Shown: positions 10,537-21,863, counted from the first letter of the stretch. The stretch: 64,000 bases of DNA from Planctomycetota bacterium (GCA_024276605.1 JAJRWX010000023.1:17538-81537), one strand, 5' to 3'. The notes: generated from the sequence alone by a model not told the origin. Program-made: numbers and translations.

Positions 10537-11522
10537 GTCGTCCTCTCTCTCGTATCCTGCATGGGTTCCACGACACCATCATCCCCAATCATGGCCCCAC
10601 TGGCTACATGTGCAAACGGACCGATACGGCAACCAGAACCGATCACCGCACCAACCCCGATCACTGAAAATGGGTATATTGTCGTATCCTTGCCCAAGGT
10701 CACCTCAGTCTCAATCCATGTCGTATCCGGATCAACAATCGTCACGCCATCGTTCATAGCTGATAGTTGAATACGATCCTGCATTAAGCGACCAACTTTC
10801 GCCAAGTCTAACCGGGAGTTAACCCCCGTCGCATCCTCAGCATCAATAGACACCGTCGCAGATACGCCCATTTCTTGCTCACGCATCAACTGTATAACGT
10901 CGGTGATATAAATCTCACCGGACTTGGGATTAGCTTGCACATGCCCAAGCGTATCAAATAGCTTCCCAGCATCGAAACAGTAATAGCTCGGGTTAACCTC
11001 CCGTAACTCTTTCTGCGCCTCGCTGCAGTCGTTGTGCTCCACGATGGCCTCAAGCCGGCCTTCTTCATCACGAACGATGCGCCCGTAGCCGGTCGGATCA
11101 GCCACCGACGTAGTTGCCAGCGTGACGGCATCTCCAGACACCTCACGAGCCTGCAATAAACTGGATAGCGCCGAACGCCTGATGAGCGGCATATCGCCCG
11201 CAATCACAAGCACACTACCATCGAAATCTTTCAACGCCTCGTGAGCACACAATACCGCATGGCCAGTGCCCTGTTGTTCTTTTTGCTCCACCCAACAAAC
11301 GTCGCCGTCTTGCGAAAAAGCGGCTATGACCTCACGTTTTCCATGACCTACAACAACGACGATCTTATCCACGCCTGCCAATCGACAAGCGACAAGGACA
11401 AAGCCAAGCATCGGACGCCCGCAAATTTCATGTAGCACCTTTGGTCGGTCGCTATTCATACGGGTGCTTTTACCCGCCGCTAAAATAATCGCCGCCGTTT
11501 CGCTCAAGCTACTTTCATCCAT
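10533..11522 (-). CDS. glmU: GlmU-like UDP-N-acetylglucosamine pyrophosphorylase (nucleotidyltransferase domain plus short left-handed beta-helix)
   Basis: AAIILAAGKSTRMNSDRPKVLHEICGRPML, EQKEQQGTGHAVL, ...VIGSGCRIGPFAHVASGAMIGD. C-terminal acetyltransferase helix is short compared with full-length GlmU; 4-bp overlap with prs. Confidence 0.8.
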   Translation of the reverse strand: MDESSLSETAAIILAAGKSTRMNSDRPKVLHEICGRPMLGFVLVACRLAGVDKIVVVVGHGKREVIAAFSQDGDVCWVEQKEQQGTGHAVLCAHEALKDFDGSVLVIAGDMPLIRRSALSSLLQAREVSGDAVTLATTSVADPTGYGRIVRDEEGRLEAIVEHNDCSEAQKELREVNPSYYCFDAGKLFDTLGHVQANPKSGEIYITDVIQLMREQEMGVSATVSIDAEDATGVNSRLDLAKVGRLMQDRIQLSAMNDGVTIVDPDTTWIETEVTLGKDTTIYPFSVIGVGAVIGSGCRIGPFAHVASGAMIGDDGVVEPMQDTRERTT

Positions 11523-11556
11523 GCGGAATACGAACGAATACGCAAACCGCAAAAAA

Positions 11557-11627
11557 TTACCCGGCCAGGGCTCGAACCTGGAACGCCAGGACCAAAACCT
11601 GGTGTGTTACCATTACACCACCGGGCA
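11557..11627 (-). tRNA. tRNA-Gln (anticodon TTG)
   Basis: Manual cloverleaf on minus strand: TGCCCGG-TG-GTGTAATGGTAACAC-A-CCAGG-TTTTGGT-CCTGG-CGTT-CCAGG-TTCGAGC-CCTGG-CCGGGTA-A; all stems pair (one G-T in acceptor); loop TTTTGGT gives anticodon TTG. Confidence 0.95.
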
Positions 11628-12075
11628 GCTTGAGTCGACCAAAGATGTCGACGCGACAAACCCGCATGTCGATATTTTAGGACGCCGCAGTCCGAAAGGC
11701 TCGCGGCTGCAGTACCGCACCGGAGGTCTGAACGCCGCGCCGCGAAGAGCCACGCCCACCATGAGCCATACAACCGACTCATACACCCCATTGATGCAAG
11801 TCAACATCGGATCCACCGAAGGGTACACCATTCCACAAACGGCATCCCTCCAGACCGGCAAGAGGTTACGACGGTCAGCATATATTGTCAATGAACGTGT
11901 ATCAACCTACATTTTCAGCACTACCAAGCCTTATACACTCAGAAATACGCTCATACACTATGTTAATGTAGGCAAATTTATAGGATTTCGGTTGCAGACA
12001 TTTCACGCTCGTGCCCGATACTGCGAAAGAGATAACGTTAATACAGGGTATTTGAGTATTATGGGAAGGTATATT

Positions 12076-12285
12076 ATGCAAGCCAAATGGCAACAAAAAA
12101 TGTGGCGATTCGCCCTGTTAAGTTTTGGTGCAACCACGCTCTACGGAAGTGCCTGCAACGCTCGAAATGTGCAGGCAGTCATCGCGGGCGTTGACGCAGC
12201 TACCGGGCAGCTCATCACTGATCAACGCAGAGACCAGCAAAGCAGCTTCGAGGATTTCCTAGATCAGCTTGATCGGGTTTTCTAG
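12076..12285 (+). CDS. Small secreted/exported hypothetical protein (69 aa)
   Basis: MQAKWQQKMWRFALLSFGATTLYGSACNARNVQAVIAGVDAATGQLITDQRRDQQSSFEDFLDQLDRVF: positively charged start, hydrophobic core, then soluble tail. The larger 11464-12285 ORF crosses the tRNA and is unlikely to be real in full. Confidence 0.5.
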   Translation: MQAKWQQKMWRFALLSFGATTLYGSACNARNVQAVIAGVDAATGQLITDQRRDQQSSFEDFLDQLDRVF

Positions 12286-12445
12286 TGTAAGCTGTGCAAG
12301 AAGTGATTGATGCGTTTACACAAGCTCCTTGAACTGATGTATTGTTGCAAGCAGCGTTCGCACGGAGGTGAGCGCTGCTTTGCACACACATTGTACGATT
12401 CTCGCTTGAGTATGCTCCCCGAATCTTTCAGGATAAACCTAACGC

Positions 12446-12883
12446 TTATCCATGCGGGTAGAGGCAGGTTCTTATGTCCATTAGTGATCGTTGTGTGGCG
12501 GTCAGCGCATCCGATGAATATCGCGTGCTGCGCACCCATCGGGTCATGGAAGCATCGTAGTAACGACAACTCATCAGCAGCACAGCCGGGTGCTCCAGGT
12601 GTAAATCTTTTGCCACATGGGCAAGTAACTCACGCTGTGAAGGGGGCAAGGCGAGATCATGCATTAGACCATCAAACAGTTTGTGTGGATCGCCAACCGT
12701 TGGTGACTGTATATTTTTTTGCTGTTGGTAATGATAAATCACGGCAACAGCAAGCACGACGACAGCCAAGATCACAAACACGGCCAATACAGCCGTGATA
12801 GACCCTCCTTCACGAAAATGATCAGCCACGGCCTGTTGGACCGGCGTAAGTACAGCACCATCATGTGGCGTTGATTCATTCAC
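12446..12883 (-). CDS. Hypothetical single-pass membrane protein
   Basis: One strong TM segment (ITAVLAVFVILAVVVLAVAVIYHY); start overlaps the stop of the HEAT-repeat gene, suggesting translational coupling. Confidence 0.6.
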   Translation of the reverse strand: MNESTPHDGAVLTPVQQAVADHFREGGSITAVLAVFVILAVVVLAVAVIYHYQQQKNIQSPTVGDPHKLFDGLMHDLALPPSQRELLAHVAKDLHLEHPAVLLMSCRYYDASMTRWVRSTRYSSDALTATQRSLMDIRTCLYPHG

Positions 12884-14781
12884 GCGGCACCCTCTGATCC
12901 TGGAACAAACATAGGCACCACATTCGCCATCATCTCTTTATCATCCTTTGTTGCGCTCCAGCTTCGTAGCAACCGCTGCGCCCGCCTTCGTACTCGTTCA
13001 TCAGGATCATCTTGTGCCATGCGAAAGACATCCGTCAATATCGTTCTCAGATTTGAACGCTCCACGACCCAGAGCGCACTTAAACGATGAGCGCGGGATT
13101 GATGTTCTAGCATCTCCAATAGCGCTGAAGCTGCCTTCGCATCATTGGCGCGTATCAATGACTTTATCGCGTTAGCACGAATGCGCGCACAAGGTGAGGA
13201 CAGCTTGTCAGCCGTCCCCGTTTCCCGTCCTGAAAAACCCAATTCATCAAGAGCTTCGATCGCATTGGCTACCACCCGCTCGTCAGGGTCGTTGAGCGCC
13301 AGGCGTAAAATACGCTCCGAAATCACGCCGGGGAGTCGTGCCAACATGCACACCGCATTGGATCGAACGTAGTCATCCGGGTCGTGCGATAATTGATATA
13401 CCTGCTCCTGCATCGCAGTAATAAGATCGAGCGAGTGAATAAGTTGCAAGACTTTTATGCGATTCGGCGTTTGCCCGGAAGCGCATTTAGCGCGAAGAAA
13501 CATCAACGTCGAAGCTTGGTGCGAATCCAGGCACTCGCGCATCGAACGAGTACCCACTTCCTGATCTTGCACGATTTGATGCCAAGCAGCCTCCGCGCTG
13601 TCTCGCGCATGCCCTGCGGAATCACCGTCACCCTGAGGTCTGGCACAAGCACCACGTTCAGGATGACGGCGGTGAAGCTCGCGTAGTGCCAGCGTTGCAA
13701 CACGATCACGCCTTCTACCAGCCATGGTTTCGAGAAGATGTGCCGCTTGGTCACTCTGGTCCGCCATAACTTCCCAGATAGCCACTTCTCGTACAACCTC
13801 CGACTCACTACCTAACAATCGACGAAGCTGTTCCAGCTTATCTTGCGAGCGCCCGCCCGAAGCGCACACCAGTCGAGCGGATGTCGCCACCTGCAATTCA
13901 TTCAAACCATCCAATAGCGACGTTTCGCCATACAACCAGGGACTTTGCTTCACCAGTCGAAAACCGTGTTGCACTTGCGGGTTCACGAGTCGCCATGCGT
14001 TATTCAAAATGGCGCATGCAAATATCGGGTCAGTCGTTTGTGAGATGGCCTGAGCAGCCGCGTCTTGCAGTGATGGTATGGTCAACGCCTGCATCGCAAA
14101 GCCCGCCATTTTGGTATCCGTTGATGTCAATAAAATGTCACGCATAGCATGCACAACCGATGCGCGCACATCTGAGGCAAGCTGCCGAATATCCGCCTCA
14201 AGTGCATCCCCCATCCAAAGCGCAGCCTCTAACACACTTCGGCGCTGATGCAAATCCCAACGCATAATGCCCGTCCGTAAACCTTCACATAAGGCTTGCT
14301 TGCATCGGGACAGGTGAACTACGTCACTTGGCGTACCGCAATCTACATCCGCATCAAGCCAGCTTGATGTCATCTCACATAGCGATTGCGCAGCCATCTT
14401 TTGTGTTTGACCACATCGTACGCGCATCGCTTCGCCAAGTAGAGATGTCAGCGCGAGATCCCCGCTGCATCGAATGAACTCGATAGCACTAAGACGCTTC
14501 TTTACATCATTCGATACGATGACCTGTCGAATGGCTGATGATAAATGACGAATGTGGTTCTGCAAAAGCGATTGAAGACGTAGATCAAGCTCAGAAAAAC
14601 GTCCGATCAATGACACCACAACCGGCTGACGCATCCGTTTCACGAGCATGTCAATCGCAGCCTCATCGGCTGGCGACGCGAGATGTGGTAACGCATGCTC
14701 AAGTGCCATATCAACCGCCGGATTGGCATGTTGATCCAGATAGGCAAATACAGTAGGCAGCACCGTTGGCCGTGTCGTCAT
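12880..14781 (-). CDS. HEAT-repeat protein
   Basis: 633 aa with repeated helical motifs such as DPDDYVRSNAVCMLARL, DPDERVVANAIEALDEL, CARIRANAIKSLIRAND, DPDERVRRRAQRLLRSW. Confidence 0.75.
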   Translation of the reverse strand: MTTRPTVLPTVFAYLDQHANPAVDMALEHALPHLASPADEAAIDMLVKRMRQPVVVSLIGRFSELDLRLQSLLQNHIRHLSSAIRQVIVSNDVKKRLSAIEFIRCSGDLALTSLLGEAMRVRCGQTQKMAAQSLCEMTSSWLDADVDCGTPSDVVHLSRCKQALCEGLRTGIMRWDLHQRRSVLEAALWMGDALEADIRQLASDVRASVVHAMRDILLTSTDTKMAGFAMQALTIPSLQDAAAQAISQTTDPIFACAILNNAWRLVNPQVQHGFRLVKQSPWLYGETSLLDGLNELQVATSARLVCASGGRSQDKLEQLRRLLGSESEVVREVAIWEVMADQSDQAAHLLETMAGRRRDRVATLALRELHRRHPERGACARPQGDGDSAGHARDSAEAAWHQIVQDQEVGTRSMRECLDSHQASTLMFLRAKCASGQTPNRIKVLQLIHSLDLITAMQEQVYQLSHDPDDYVRSNAVCMLARLPGVISERILRLALNDPDERVVANAIEALDELGFSGRETGTADKLSSPCARIRANAIKSLIRANDAKAASALLEMLEHQSRAHRLSALWVVERSNLRTILTDVFRMAQDDPDERVRRRAQRLLRSWSATKDDKEMMANVVPMFVPGSEGAA

Positions 14782-14958
14782 ACAAGTTGTATCGGCACAG
14801 CAGCTTAGGACGCTTTCGGGAAAGGTGAGCTTTCATACTTTGCCGGCCACCAAGGCCAACTTCATGCCTTCGCGGGTATGGGTACCCCCCGTATTTCGGT
14901 ACTCCCGAAGGGTGGGGCACCAGTGTCCGCCACCCATCATGTCATGCGTAACGGCGTA

Positions 14959-15138
14959 CTAGACGTCTTCCGGAAGATCGTTTGGATTGATTGGCTCGCT
15001 AACGCAATAGGTGCCATCCAACCACTTACCCAAGTCAATTTGCTTGCATCGCTCACAGCAGAATGGCCGATACGGCGCGTCTTCTCGCCTGGCGACGGTG
15101 ATTATTTTTTGACAGGTTGGACATTCAAAAGTTGACAT
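14959..15138 (-). CDS. yacG: DNA gyrase inhibitor YacG (zinc ribbon)
   Basis: [46 protein letters not shown]: CxxC...CxxRCxxxDLGxW signature of YacG. Confidence 0.85.
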   Translation of the reverse strand: MSTFECPTCQKIITVARREDAPYRPFCCERCKQIDLGKWLDGTYCVSEPINPNDLPEDV

Positions 15139-15173
15139 AACAAGTGCATACAAGCGGCAACCGATGCGGCTAG

Positions 15174-15542
15174 CTAACCCTGCTTATTCTCTGTCTTTTT
15201 CGTGGAAGGACTCGTCCTCTTCTCGCTAGTAGAGGCTTTGGTTTTCGAGTCCTTCTTAGGCGTATCCTTTTTAGTGGAATCGCTCTTTTTGCTATCGCTA
15301 CTGGATTCCTTGTCTGCCTTCTCAGCCTTTTTATAACCTTCGCTACGGTAATCCGTTTCGTAAAATCCCGATCCCTTAAAGATAATACCACCCCCCGTGC
15401 CGATCCGACGTGAGACGGCTACGCCACAACGGCATTGAGGGTTGTCCTGCTTACGCAACTTGCGTAGAGGGGATTGGGTGATGGATTGAAAAACTTCCGT
15501 CACCGCGCCACACTTGGAGCATTCATATTCATAGGTTGGCAT
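15174..15542 (-). CDS. FmdB-family zinc ribbon protein
   Basis: [32 protein letters not shown]...[22 protein letters not shown]; start at MPTYEYEC. Confidence 0.85.
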   Translation of the reverse strand: MPTYEYECSKCGAVTEVFQSITQSPLRKLRKQDNPQCRCGVAVSRRIGTGGGIIFKGSGFYETDYRSEGYKKAEKADKESSSDSKKSDSTKKDTPKKDSKTKASTSEKRTSPSTKKTENKQG

Positions 15543-15615
15543 AACACCATTCCTCGTTACGAACACGGCAACCACATATGTGCATATGCACATCTAGGGG
15601 CCATTACAGTATCAG

Positions 15616-16311
15616 TCATTCGTCGGTCGCCGGGGTCTTCGGCGATGCTTTATCTATAGCTTTGGAAACAATCACGCGGGCCGGTCGTAAGGTGCGCTCA
15701 TGCAGCTTAAAGCCCTTGGTTATTTCTTCTATCACGATGTCCGGTGCACACTCATCCGTAGGTTGTTGCAACATGGCTTCATGCACGTGCGGATCGAAAG
15801 GTTGATGGATAGCTTCGATGGGTTCCAAGCCCGCGTCCGTCATCGCCTTCATAAAATTATCATACACTAACTTGATACCATCCACGACGGAAGCCACATT
15901 GTCCGTACTGGTTGCTGCATCTAAAGACCGTTGAAAATCATCCACTACACTCAACAAAGATTTCATCAAATCCGCATTGGCGAATCGAATCGCTTCCAGT
16001 CGTTGTTGACCGGCACGACGCTGCACGTTCTGCCCTTCGGCTTTTTGGCGCAACAAGGCGTCTTCAAGCGATGCAATTTTATCTTGTAGTGAGTGGATGA
16101 CCTCCTGCGGCGTCATCTCAGGGTTATCTCCCTGACCGCCAGCCGTATCGGATTGATCCACAGCACCAACGTCTTGTGTATCCGCCTGTTCGACATCGTC
16201 AACATTGACTTTATCTACAAAAACGTCGTCAGCCGGAATGGTCGCATCTTCAGTTTGGTTTGATTGGTGACGTTTTTTTTTCATCACATATTCGTCCGTA
16301 TCGAAAGCCAA
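15616..16311 (-). CDS. grpE: Nucleotide exchange factor GrpE
   Basis: Central coiled coil plus RFANADLMKSLLSVVDDFQRSL, FDPHVHEAMLQQPTDE, EEITKGFKLHERTLRPARVIVSK. Confidence 0.92.
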   Translation of the reverse strand: MAFDTDEYVMKKKRHQSNQTEDATIPADDVFVDKVNVDDVEQADTQDVGAVDQSDTAGGQGDNPEMTPQEVIHSLQDKIASLEDALLRQKAEGQNVQRRAGQQRLEAIRFANADLMKSLLSVVDDFQRSLDAATSTDNVASVVDGIKLVYDNFMKAMTDAGLEPIEAIHQPFDPHVHEAMLQQPTDECAPDIVIEEITKGFKLHERTLRPARVIVSKAIDKASPKTPATDE

Positions 16312-16313
16312 CG

Positions 16314-17444
16314 CTAACTATAGTCACCGCTGATGTAATCCATCACTTTATCAAAAAATCCCTTCGACTCCGGAAGCACAGACCGATCCTCCATCTCTGC
16401 GAATTCTCGCAGCAACTGTTGCTGCTTTTTGTTTAGTTTTTTGGGAATTTCAATAAATACCTGTACCAGTTCATCGCCCATTCGTCCGGTGCGCAGGTCC
16501 GGCAGACCCAAACCACGTAAACGAAAAATCTGACCGTGCTGCGTGCCCGATGGGATGGTCAGTTCCGCTTTGCCTGATAGTGTAGGTACTTCCACACTGA
16601 CACCCAGCGAAGCTTGCGTAAAGCTCAACGGCATCGCACAAACTAAATCATTTTGATGTCGCTGCAAAAAAGGATGCGACTTGACACTAACATAACAATG
16701 AAGATCACCGCGCGCCGTCCCATCAGCCGCCGGCTCGCCCTCACCACGAACGCGCACGGCTTGACCGTCTTGGATACCCGCAGGAATTTGTACATTCACC
16801 AATCGTCGTTTCGCTGCTCGGGCCGTACCACGACACGCACTACAGGGACGCGTAATCAGTGTGCCCTGTCCATGACAGGTAGGACAAGCGGTAATCACAC
16901 GACCAAAAAGAGAACCAAGACCACCCGCTTGTTCAACCTTACCGTATCCACCACAGGTCGAACAGGTGGTTCGATCAGAACCGCGGGCTGCCCCCGTACC
17001 GCTACATTCGTCGCACAGGTCGTTTCTCGTAAATTCAATGGATCGCTCGACGCCGCTGGCGACCTCAGCCAACGTCAACTCAACTTGTGTTTGTAAATCA
17101 GTACCGCGGCTACGCCTTCGCCCACCACCAAATCCGCCGAATATATCGGAGAACATCGAAAAGATGTCATCCGTTTGCATATGACTAAAGTCGTGAAGGC
17201 CAGCGCCACCTAAGCCGGCATGGCCAAACTGGTCATACTGTTGCCGCTTGGCTGCGTCGGAAAGAACTTCATAAGCTTCCGCCGCCTCTTTGAATTTGGT
17301 TTCACAGGCCGGATCACCGTCATTGCGATCAGGGTGATATTTGTGGGCAGAACGACGGTAGGCCTTCTTAACCGCATCCGAAGAGGCATCGCGAGAAATG
17401 CCCAACACTTCGTAAAAATCGCGTTTGCCGCCTGTTGAAGGCAT
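16314..17444 (-). CDS. dnaJ: Chaperone protein DnaJ
   Basis: KRDFYEVLGISRDASSDAVKKAYRRSAHKYHPDRN; four CxxCxGxG-type Zn motifs; start at MPSTGGKRDFYEV. Confidence 0.93.
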   Translation of the reverse strand: MPSTGGKRDFYEVLGISRDASSDAVKKAYRRSAHKYHPDRNDGDPACETKFKEAAEAYEVLSDAAKRQQYDQFGHAGLGGAGLHDFSHMQTDDIFSMFSDIFGGFGGGRRRSRGTDLQTQVELTLAEVASGVERSIEFTRNDLCDECSGTGAARGSDRTTCSTCGGYGKVEQAGGLGSLFGRVITACPTCHGQGTLITRPCSACRGTARAAKRRLVNVQIPAGIQDGQAVRVRGEGEPAADGTARGDLHCYVSVKSHPFLQRHQNDLVCAMPLSFTQASLGVSVEVPTLSGKAELTIPSGTQHGQIFRLRGLGLPDLRTGRMGDELVQVFIEIPKKLNKKQQQLLREFAEMEDRSVLPESKGFFDKVMDYISGDYS

Positions 17445-17591
17445 ACGCCTTGGCCTCACACTTGAGCAAGCTCTATTTTTGTGCAGCGGTTGACACGCGC
17501 ATGTCCCAACATTTGTTGGGCCTGCGGTGCCGCACAAAAAGCAAGTATGCTATGAACCACAATCATCCTCTTTTGCCTACGCCTGCCAGGA

Positions 17592-17621
17592 AAACAAAAG
17601 GCGGACACATCGGTCCGCCTC
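17592..17621 (-). terminator. Rho-independent terminator downstream of groEL2
   Basis: 8-bp perfect stem AGGCGGAC/GTCCGCCT with 6-nt loop followed on the minus strand by TTTGTTTTC; lies just 3' of the groEL2 stop. Confidence 0.7.
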
Positions 17622-17649
17622 TTGCCTGGTTACTTATTCATCACTATCT

Positions 17650-19260
17650 CTATCGGACAGCGTGCTCAATTTCCTGATCGTCATCCTTCACGTCGGTCAA
17701 AAGAACCTCCGTCGTGAGCATCAAGCCGGCTACGCTCGCCGCATTCTCTAACGCGACACGGGAGACCTTAGCTGGATCAATAATCCCGGCCTTGATCATG
17801 TCCACGAATTCGCCCTTGCGTGCGTCAAATCCCTGTGTACCACTCTTTTCGAGGATTTGCTCGACGATAACCTCGCCCTCCAGACCGCTGTTTTCCACAA
17901 TCTGTGTGGCAGGTGCGCGAAGGGCCTTAGCGATAATGTCTACCCCTATCTTTTCGTCACCGCGAGCCTTGTCGCGCATCTTGTTGACGGCAGCAATAGA
18001 CCTGAGAAACGCCACGCCGCCACCAGGTACGATCCCTTCCTCCGCAGCGGCTTTGGTGGCATGGAATGCATCGTCAACCAAATCCTTGCGTTCTTTCACT
18101 TCCACTTCCGTCGCACCACCCACGCGAATCACCGCGACGCCACCGGTGAGCTTAGCCAATCGTTCCTGCAACTTCTCACGATCGTAATCACTGGTGCTTT
18201 TTTCGATTTGTCCGCGAATCTGCTCGCAACGAGCTTGAATGTCAGACTTTTTACCAACGCCCTGGATCACCGTTGTAGTGTCTTTGGTGATGACAACTTT
18301 TTTCGCGCTACCCATATCCTTGACTGTCACACTTTCGAGCTTAATACCAAGGTCTTCACTGATAAGCTTGCCACCCGTAACTGCGGCCAAATCCTGAAGC
18401 ATAGCCACGCGTCGGTCACCAAAACCTGGGGCCTTAATCGCGCAACATTTGAGTACGCCCCGCATCTTATTTACCACCAAACCAGCCAGTGCGTCTCCAT
18501 CGACGTCTTCTGCAATCACCAGCAGAGACTTACCCGCAGTCGAAACCGCTTCGAGCACAGGTACGAAATCGCGCAAGTTGGAAATCTTCTTTTCATAGAT
18601 CAAAATGAGCGGATTACTCAGCACACACTCAAGAGACCCCGGATCGGACATGAAGTAAGGAGACAAATACCCCTTATCAAACTGCATACCGTCGACCACT
18701 TCCTTTTCCGTCTCCAGCGCGTCACCCTCTTCAACTTCCACCACACCGTCTTTGCCTACGGCATCCATTGCACTGGCGAGAAGCTTACCGATGGTTTCGT
18801 CACCGTTGGCTGAAATCGTCGCGACCTTAGCAAGATCGTCATTAGAGCGAACCTTGACGGACAACGTCTTGATCGCATCAACCGCAGCCCCTACCGCCAG
18901 CTCAATACCCCGCTTAATAGCCATCGGATTCGCACCGGCAGCTACCGTCTTATACCCTTCACGGAAAATAGCTTCCGCTAATACCGTGGCAGCCGTCGTG
19001 CCATCACCCACGATATCCGAGGTTTTGGTCGCTACCTGGTTGATGAGTTTGGCACCCATATTTTCAAATGGTGAGGGAAGTTCGACTTCCTTACTTACAC
19101 TCACTCCGTCTTTGGTCGCCCGCGGCAAACCAAACGACTTTTGAAGCATTACATTTCGGCCTGTCGGTCCCATCGTGACCTTGACCGCTCTTGCCAACTT
19201 GCTCACACCTTCCAGAATCTCCCGCTTGGCTTCCTGGGAAAACATCATTTGCTTGGCCAT
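17650..19260 (-). CDS. groEL2: Chaperonin GroEL (second copy, lacking a GGM-rich C-terminal tail)
   Basis: [44 protein letters not shown]..., [30 protein letters not shown]-terminus ...[17 protein letters not shown]. Confidence 0.93.
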   Translation of the reverse strand: MAKQMMFSQEAKREILEGVSKLARAVKVTMGPTGRNVMLQKSFGLPRATKDGVSVSKEVELPSPFENMGAKLINQVATKTSDIVGDGTTAATVLAEAIFREGYKTVAAGANPMAIKRGIELAVGAAVDAIKTLSVKVRSNDDLAKVATISANGDETIGKLLASAMDAVGKDGVVEVEEGDALETEKEVVDGMQFDKGYLSPYFMSDPGSLECVLSNPLILIYEKKISNLRDFVPVLEAVSTAGKSLLVIAEDVDGDALAGLVVNKMRGVLKCCAIKAPGFGDRRVAMLQDLAAVTGGKLISEDLGIKLESVTVKDMGSAKKVVITKDTTTVIQGVGKKSDIQARCEQIRGQIEKSTSDYDREKLQERLAKLTGGVAVIRVGGATEVEVKERKDLVDDAFHATKAAAEEGIVPGGGVAFLRSIAAVNKMRDKARGDEKIGVDIIAKALRAPATQIVENSGLEGEVIVEQILEKSGTQGFDARKGEFVDMIKAGIIDPAKVSRVALENAASVAGLMLTTEVLLTDVKDDDQEIEHAVR

Positions 19261-19406
19261 CGACCAATCTCCTATTTCTGTTATCGCCGCAACGCGGCCT
19301 AGTGCCATATGCACCAATAAAGCATTCTCAATACAAGTGCAGCGTGAATGATCAATAAACTACGAGCATATCCACACCCAAGCGCCACCCCCAAGAGCAG
19401 CTTGCC

Positions 19407-19724
19407 CTAGTCCACGATGGCAAGAATATCGCTTTCACGAATCACGACGTATTGCTCAGTACCAAAATCAACTTCGGTGCCGGCATACTTACCGTAAAAC
19501 ACTTCATCGCCAAGAGACACCGATAGCTCACCGCGATTGCCGCTGTCGAGCATTTTACCCGGCCCCATCGCCACGACCGTACCACGTTGCGGTTTTTCAC
19601 GCGCTGCGTCCGGTAAAATAATACCACCGGATGTAACTTCACTAGCCTCACAAGGCTCAATCAATACACGATCGTCCATCGGTCGAAACTTAATCTTCGT
19701 CTTTTTTGCTGTCGCTGTTGCCAT
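19407..19724 (-). CDS. groES: Co-chaperonin GroES
   Basis: KFRPMDDRVLIEPCEASEVTSGGIILPDAAREKPQRGTVVAMGPGK. Confidence 0.93.
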   Translation of the reverse strand: MATATAKKTKIKFRPMDDRVLIEPCEASEVTSGGIILPDAAREKPQRGTVVAMGPGKMLDSGNRGELSVSLGDEVFYGKYAGTEVDFGTEQYVVIRESDILAIVD

Positions 19725-19920
19725 CTCTTTAGTATTCTCCGTATCGGAAAGTAACCACTACGTTGCTATCTACTATCGTATTCTCTCTTTTAACGTGCGT
19801 TATAACCGCCAATCATTTATGGATGATCCCAGTTTCAGTCGCCACGTAAAAATAGAGCCTAACTTAATCGAGCCGCTGGATCACGCGGGCTGCGCTCACG
19901 CGTCAACCTTGCCCATACGG

Positions 19921-21558
19921 CTACATCATACCGCCCATTTCATCCATACCCGGCATCGCACCACCATCGCCTTTTTCCTTAGGCTGATCCGTAATGCACA
20001 CGTCGGTACTCAACAAAATACGGGCTACGCTGCTACCATTTTCCAATGCACTTCGCACAACCTTGGTCGGGTCAATCACACCGGCTTTCATCAAGTCGGT
20101 ATACTCAATCGTATCACCGTTAAAACCGAACGATCCACGCTGCGAAGCAACCTTATGGAGCACCACACCGGGATTCACGCCGGCATTTTCAGCAATCTGA
20201 CGAATAGGCGCCGTGATCGCCTCTCGAACGATCTCAACGCCGGTCTTCTGGTCGCCCTTAAGCTTTAAGTTGTCCAGGGCCTCAACCGCACGAACCAGTG
20301 CAACACCACCGCCAACCACAATGCCTTCTTCCAAGGCTGCTCGAGTTGCGTGCAAGGCGTCTTCCACGCGGGCCTTTTTTTCTTTGAGTTCAGACTCCGT
20401 CGCAGCGCCGACATTGATCTGCGCCACGCCACCGGCCAGCTTGGCCTTACGCTCTTGCAGCTTTTCGGTGTCATAATCAGACGTCGAGGTTGAAATCTCT
20501 TGATCGATTTGCGCGATGCGAGATTTAATATCCGCGGTTGAACCGGCGCCTTCGATCATAATCGTGTCGTTGGCGTCGATACGTATCTTCTTGGCCTGCC
20601 CCAAGTCGCTTATGGAAATTTTCTCAAGATCAAGACCGAGGTCTTCCATGATAGCAGTGCCACCGGTCAACATGGCTATATCGCCAAGCATCGCCTTGCG
20701 ACGATCACCGTAACCCGGGGCTTTCACAGCACAAACTTGTATAATACCTTTGAGCTTATTAACCACCAACGTAGCCAACGCTTCACCTTCCACATCCTCG
20801 GCAATAATGAGCAATGGACGCTTGGTCTTGGCTACCTTTTCCAACAGCGGAACGAGCTTGGGCACACTGCTGATTTTCTTTTCGTAGATAAGAATGAATG
20901 CCTTATCGAGGCGACACTCGACGGCATCCTGATCGGTAACAAAGTGAGGCGACAAAAAGCCGCGATCAAATTGCATACCTTCAACAACGTCGATGGTGGT
21001 TTCAGAAGTTTTTCCTTCTTCAACCGTGATTACGCCATCTTTGCCAACCTTCTCGAAGCAGTCTGCAAGAAGCTTGCCGATGACTGCATCATTGTTAGCT
21101 GAGATTTTGGCGACGTTGATAATATCGTCCTTCTTGTTCACACGAACGGGGCGCGACATGTCTGCGAGTTTGTCCACGATCTTGCGTACCGCAGCTTCAA
21201 TGCCGCGACCGATCGCAAACCCATCCGCGCCGGCGGCGATGTTTTTCAAACCGAGTTTGAAAATCGCTTCCGCGAGAATGGTGGCCGTCGTGGTCCCGTC
21301 ACCGGCGACCTCAGACGTCTTGCTGGCCGCTTCTTTGACCAACTGAGCGCCCAAATTCTCATATTTGTCGGCTAAATCGACTTCCTCAGCCACCGTGACG
21401 CCATCCTTGGTGACAGTAGGACTTCCCCACCCCTTATCAATTACCGCGTTTCGGCCTCTGGGACCTAGCGTTGACTTGACTGCGGCGGCGAGTTTTTCCA
21501 CGCCTTCCCGCAACGCCTGTCTCGCCTCCTGATCGTAGGCTAACTGCTTTACAGCCAT
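19921..21558 (-). CDS. groEL: Chaperonin GroEL (first copy, with GGM-type C-terminal tail)
   Basis: [45 protein letters not shown]..., [17 protein letters not shown]-terminus [14 protein letters not shown]. Confidence 0.95.
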   Translation of the reverse strand: MAVKQLAYDQEARQALREGVEKLAAAVKSTLGPRGRNAVIDKGWGSPTVTKDGVTVAEEVDLADKYENLGAQLVKEAASKTSEVAGDGTTTATILAEAIFKLGLKNIAAGADGFAIGRGIEAAVRKIVDKLADMSRPVRVNKKDDIINVAKISANNDAVIGKLLADCFEKVGKDGVITVEEGKTSETTIDVVEGMQFDRGFLSPHFVTDQDAVECRLDKAFILIYEKKISSVPKLVPLLEKVAKTKRPLLIIAEDVEGEALATLVVNKLKGIIQVCAVKAPGYGDRRKAMLGDIAMLTGGTAIMEDLGLDLEKISISDLGQAKKIRIDANDTIMIEGAGSTADIKSRIAQIDQEISTSTSDYDTEKLQERKAKLAGGVAQINVGAATESELKEKKARVEDALHATRAALEEGIVVGGGVALVRAVEALDNLKLKGDQKTGVEIVREAITAPIRQIAENAGVNPGVVLHKVASQRGSFGFNGDTIEYTDLMKAGVIDPTKVVRSALENGSSVARILLSTDVCITDQPKEKGDGGAMPGMDEMGGMM

Positions 21559-21863
21559 GTTGCCGTTCTCCTCAAACCTGCTGGCATTAGAAAAAATAAC
21601 CGTTACATAACGATTTACGTTTTGACTTTGTAGACCGATCGCGGCAGCGCGCAGACCGATCAACCGATGTGTGTACACATTGGGGACCAGAATGCCTGCA
21701 GGGCGGAAGACGACCTAACTCGTTAATTGGCAACAAGTTGCGCTGCGTAGCATATCCGGAAAGTAAAGTTCTCATCCTGCCACGATGGCAGGCCACTGGT
21801 TGGGGATTGATTTAACATGCCAATTTGACAGCAAGGATCGAACCGGAGCATCTGATTCACAAG

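Noticed and set aside
10069-10770. 233-aa plus-strand ORF over prs/glmU
   Set aside because: Antisense to two confidently identified genes; low-complexity Ser/Thr/Pro tail typical of a shadow frame.
11464-12075. N-terminal part of ORF 11464-12285
   Set aside because: Runs through the tRNA-Gln gene and the 5' end of glmU; only the last 69 codons (from 12076) look like a plausible gene.
17857-18813. 318-aa plus-strand ORF antisense to groEL2
   Set aside because: Lies fully inside the unambiguous groEL2 coding region on the opposite strand; the protein lacks any recognisable domain and is typical shadow-ORF composition.
19537-20268. 243-aa plus-strand ORF spanning the groES/groEL1 region
   Set aside because: Antisense to groES and the groEL1 3' end; no domain, no plausible RBS; shadow ORF.
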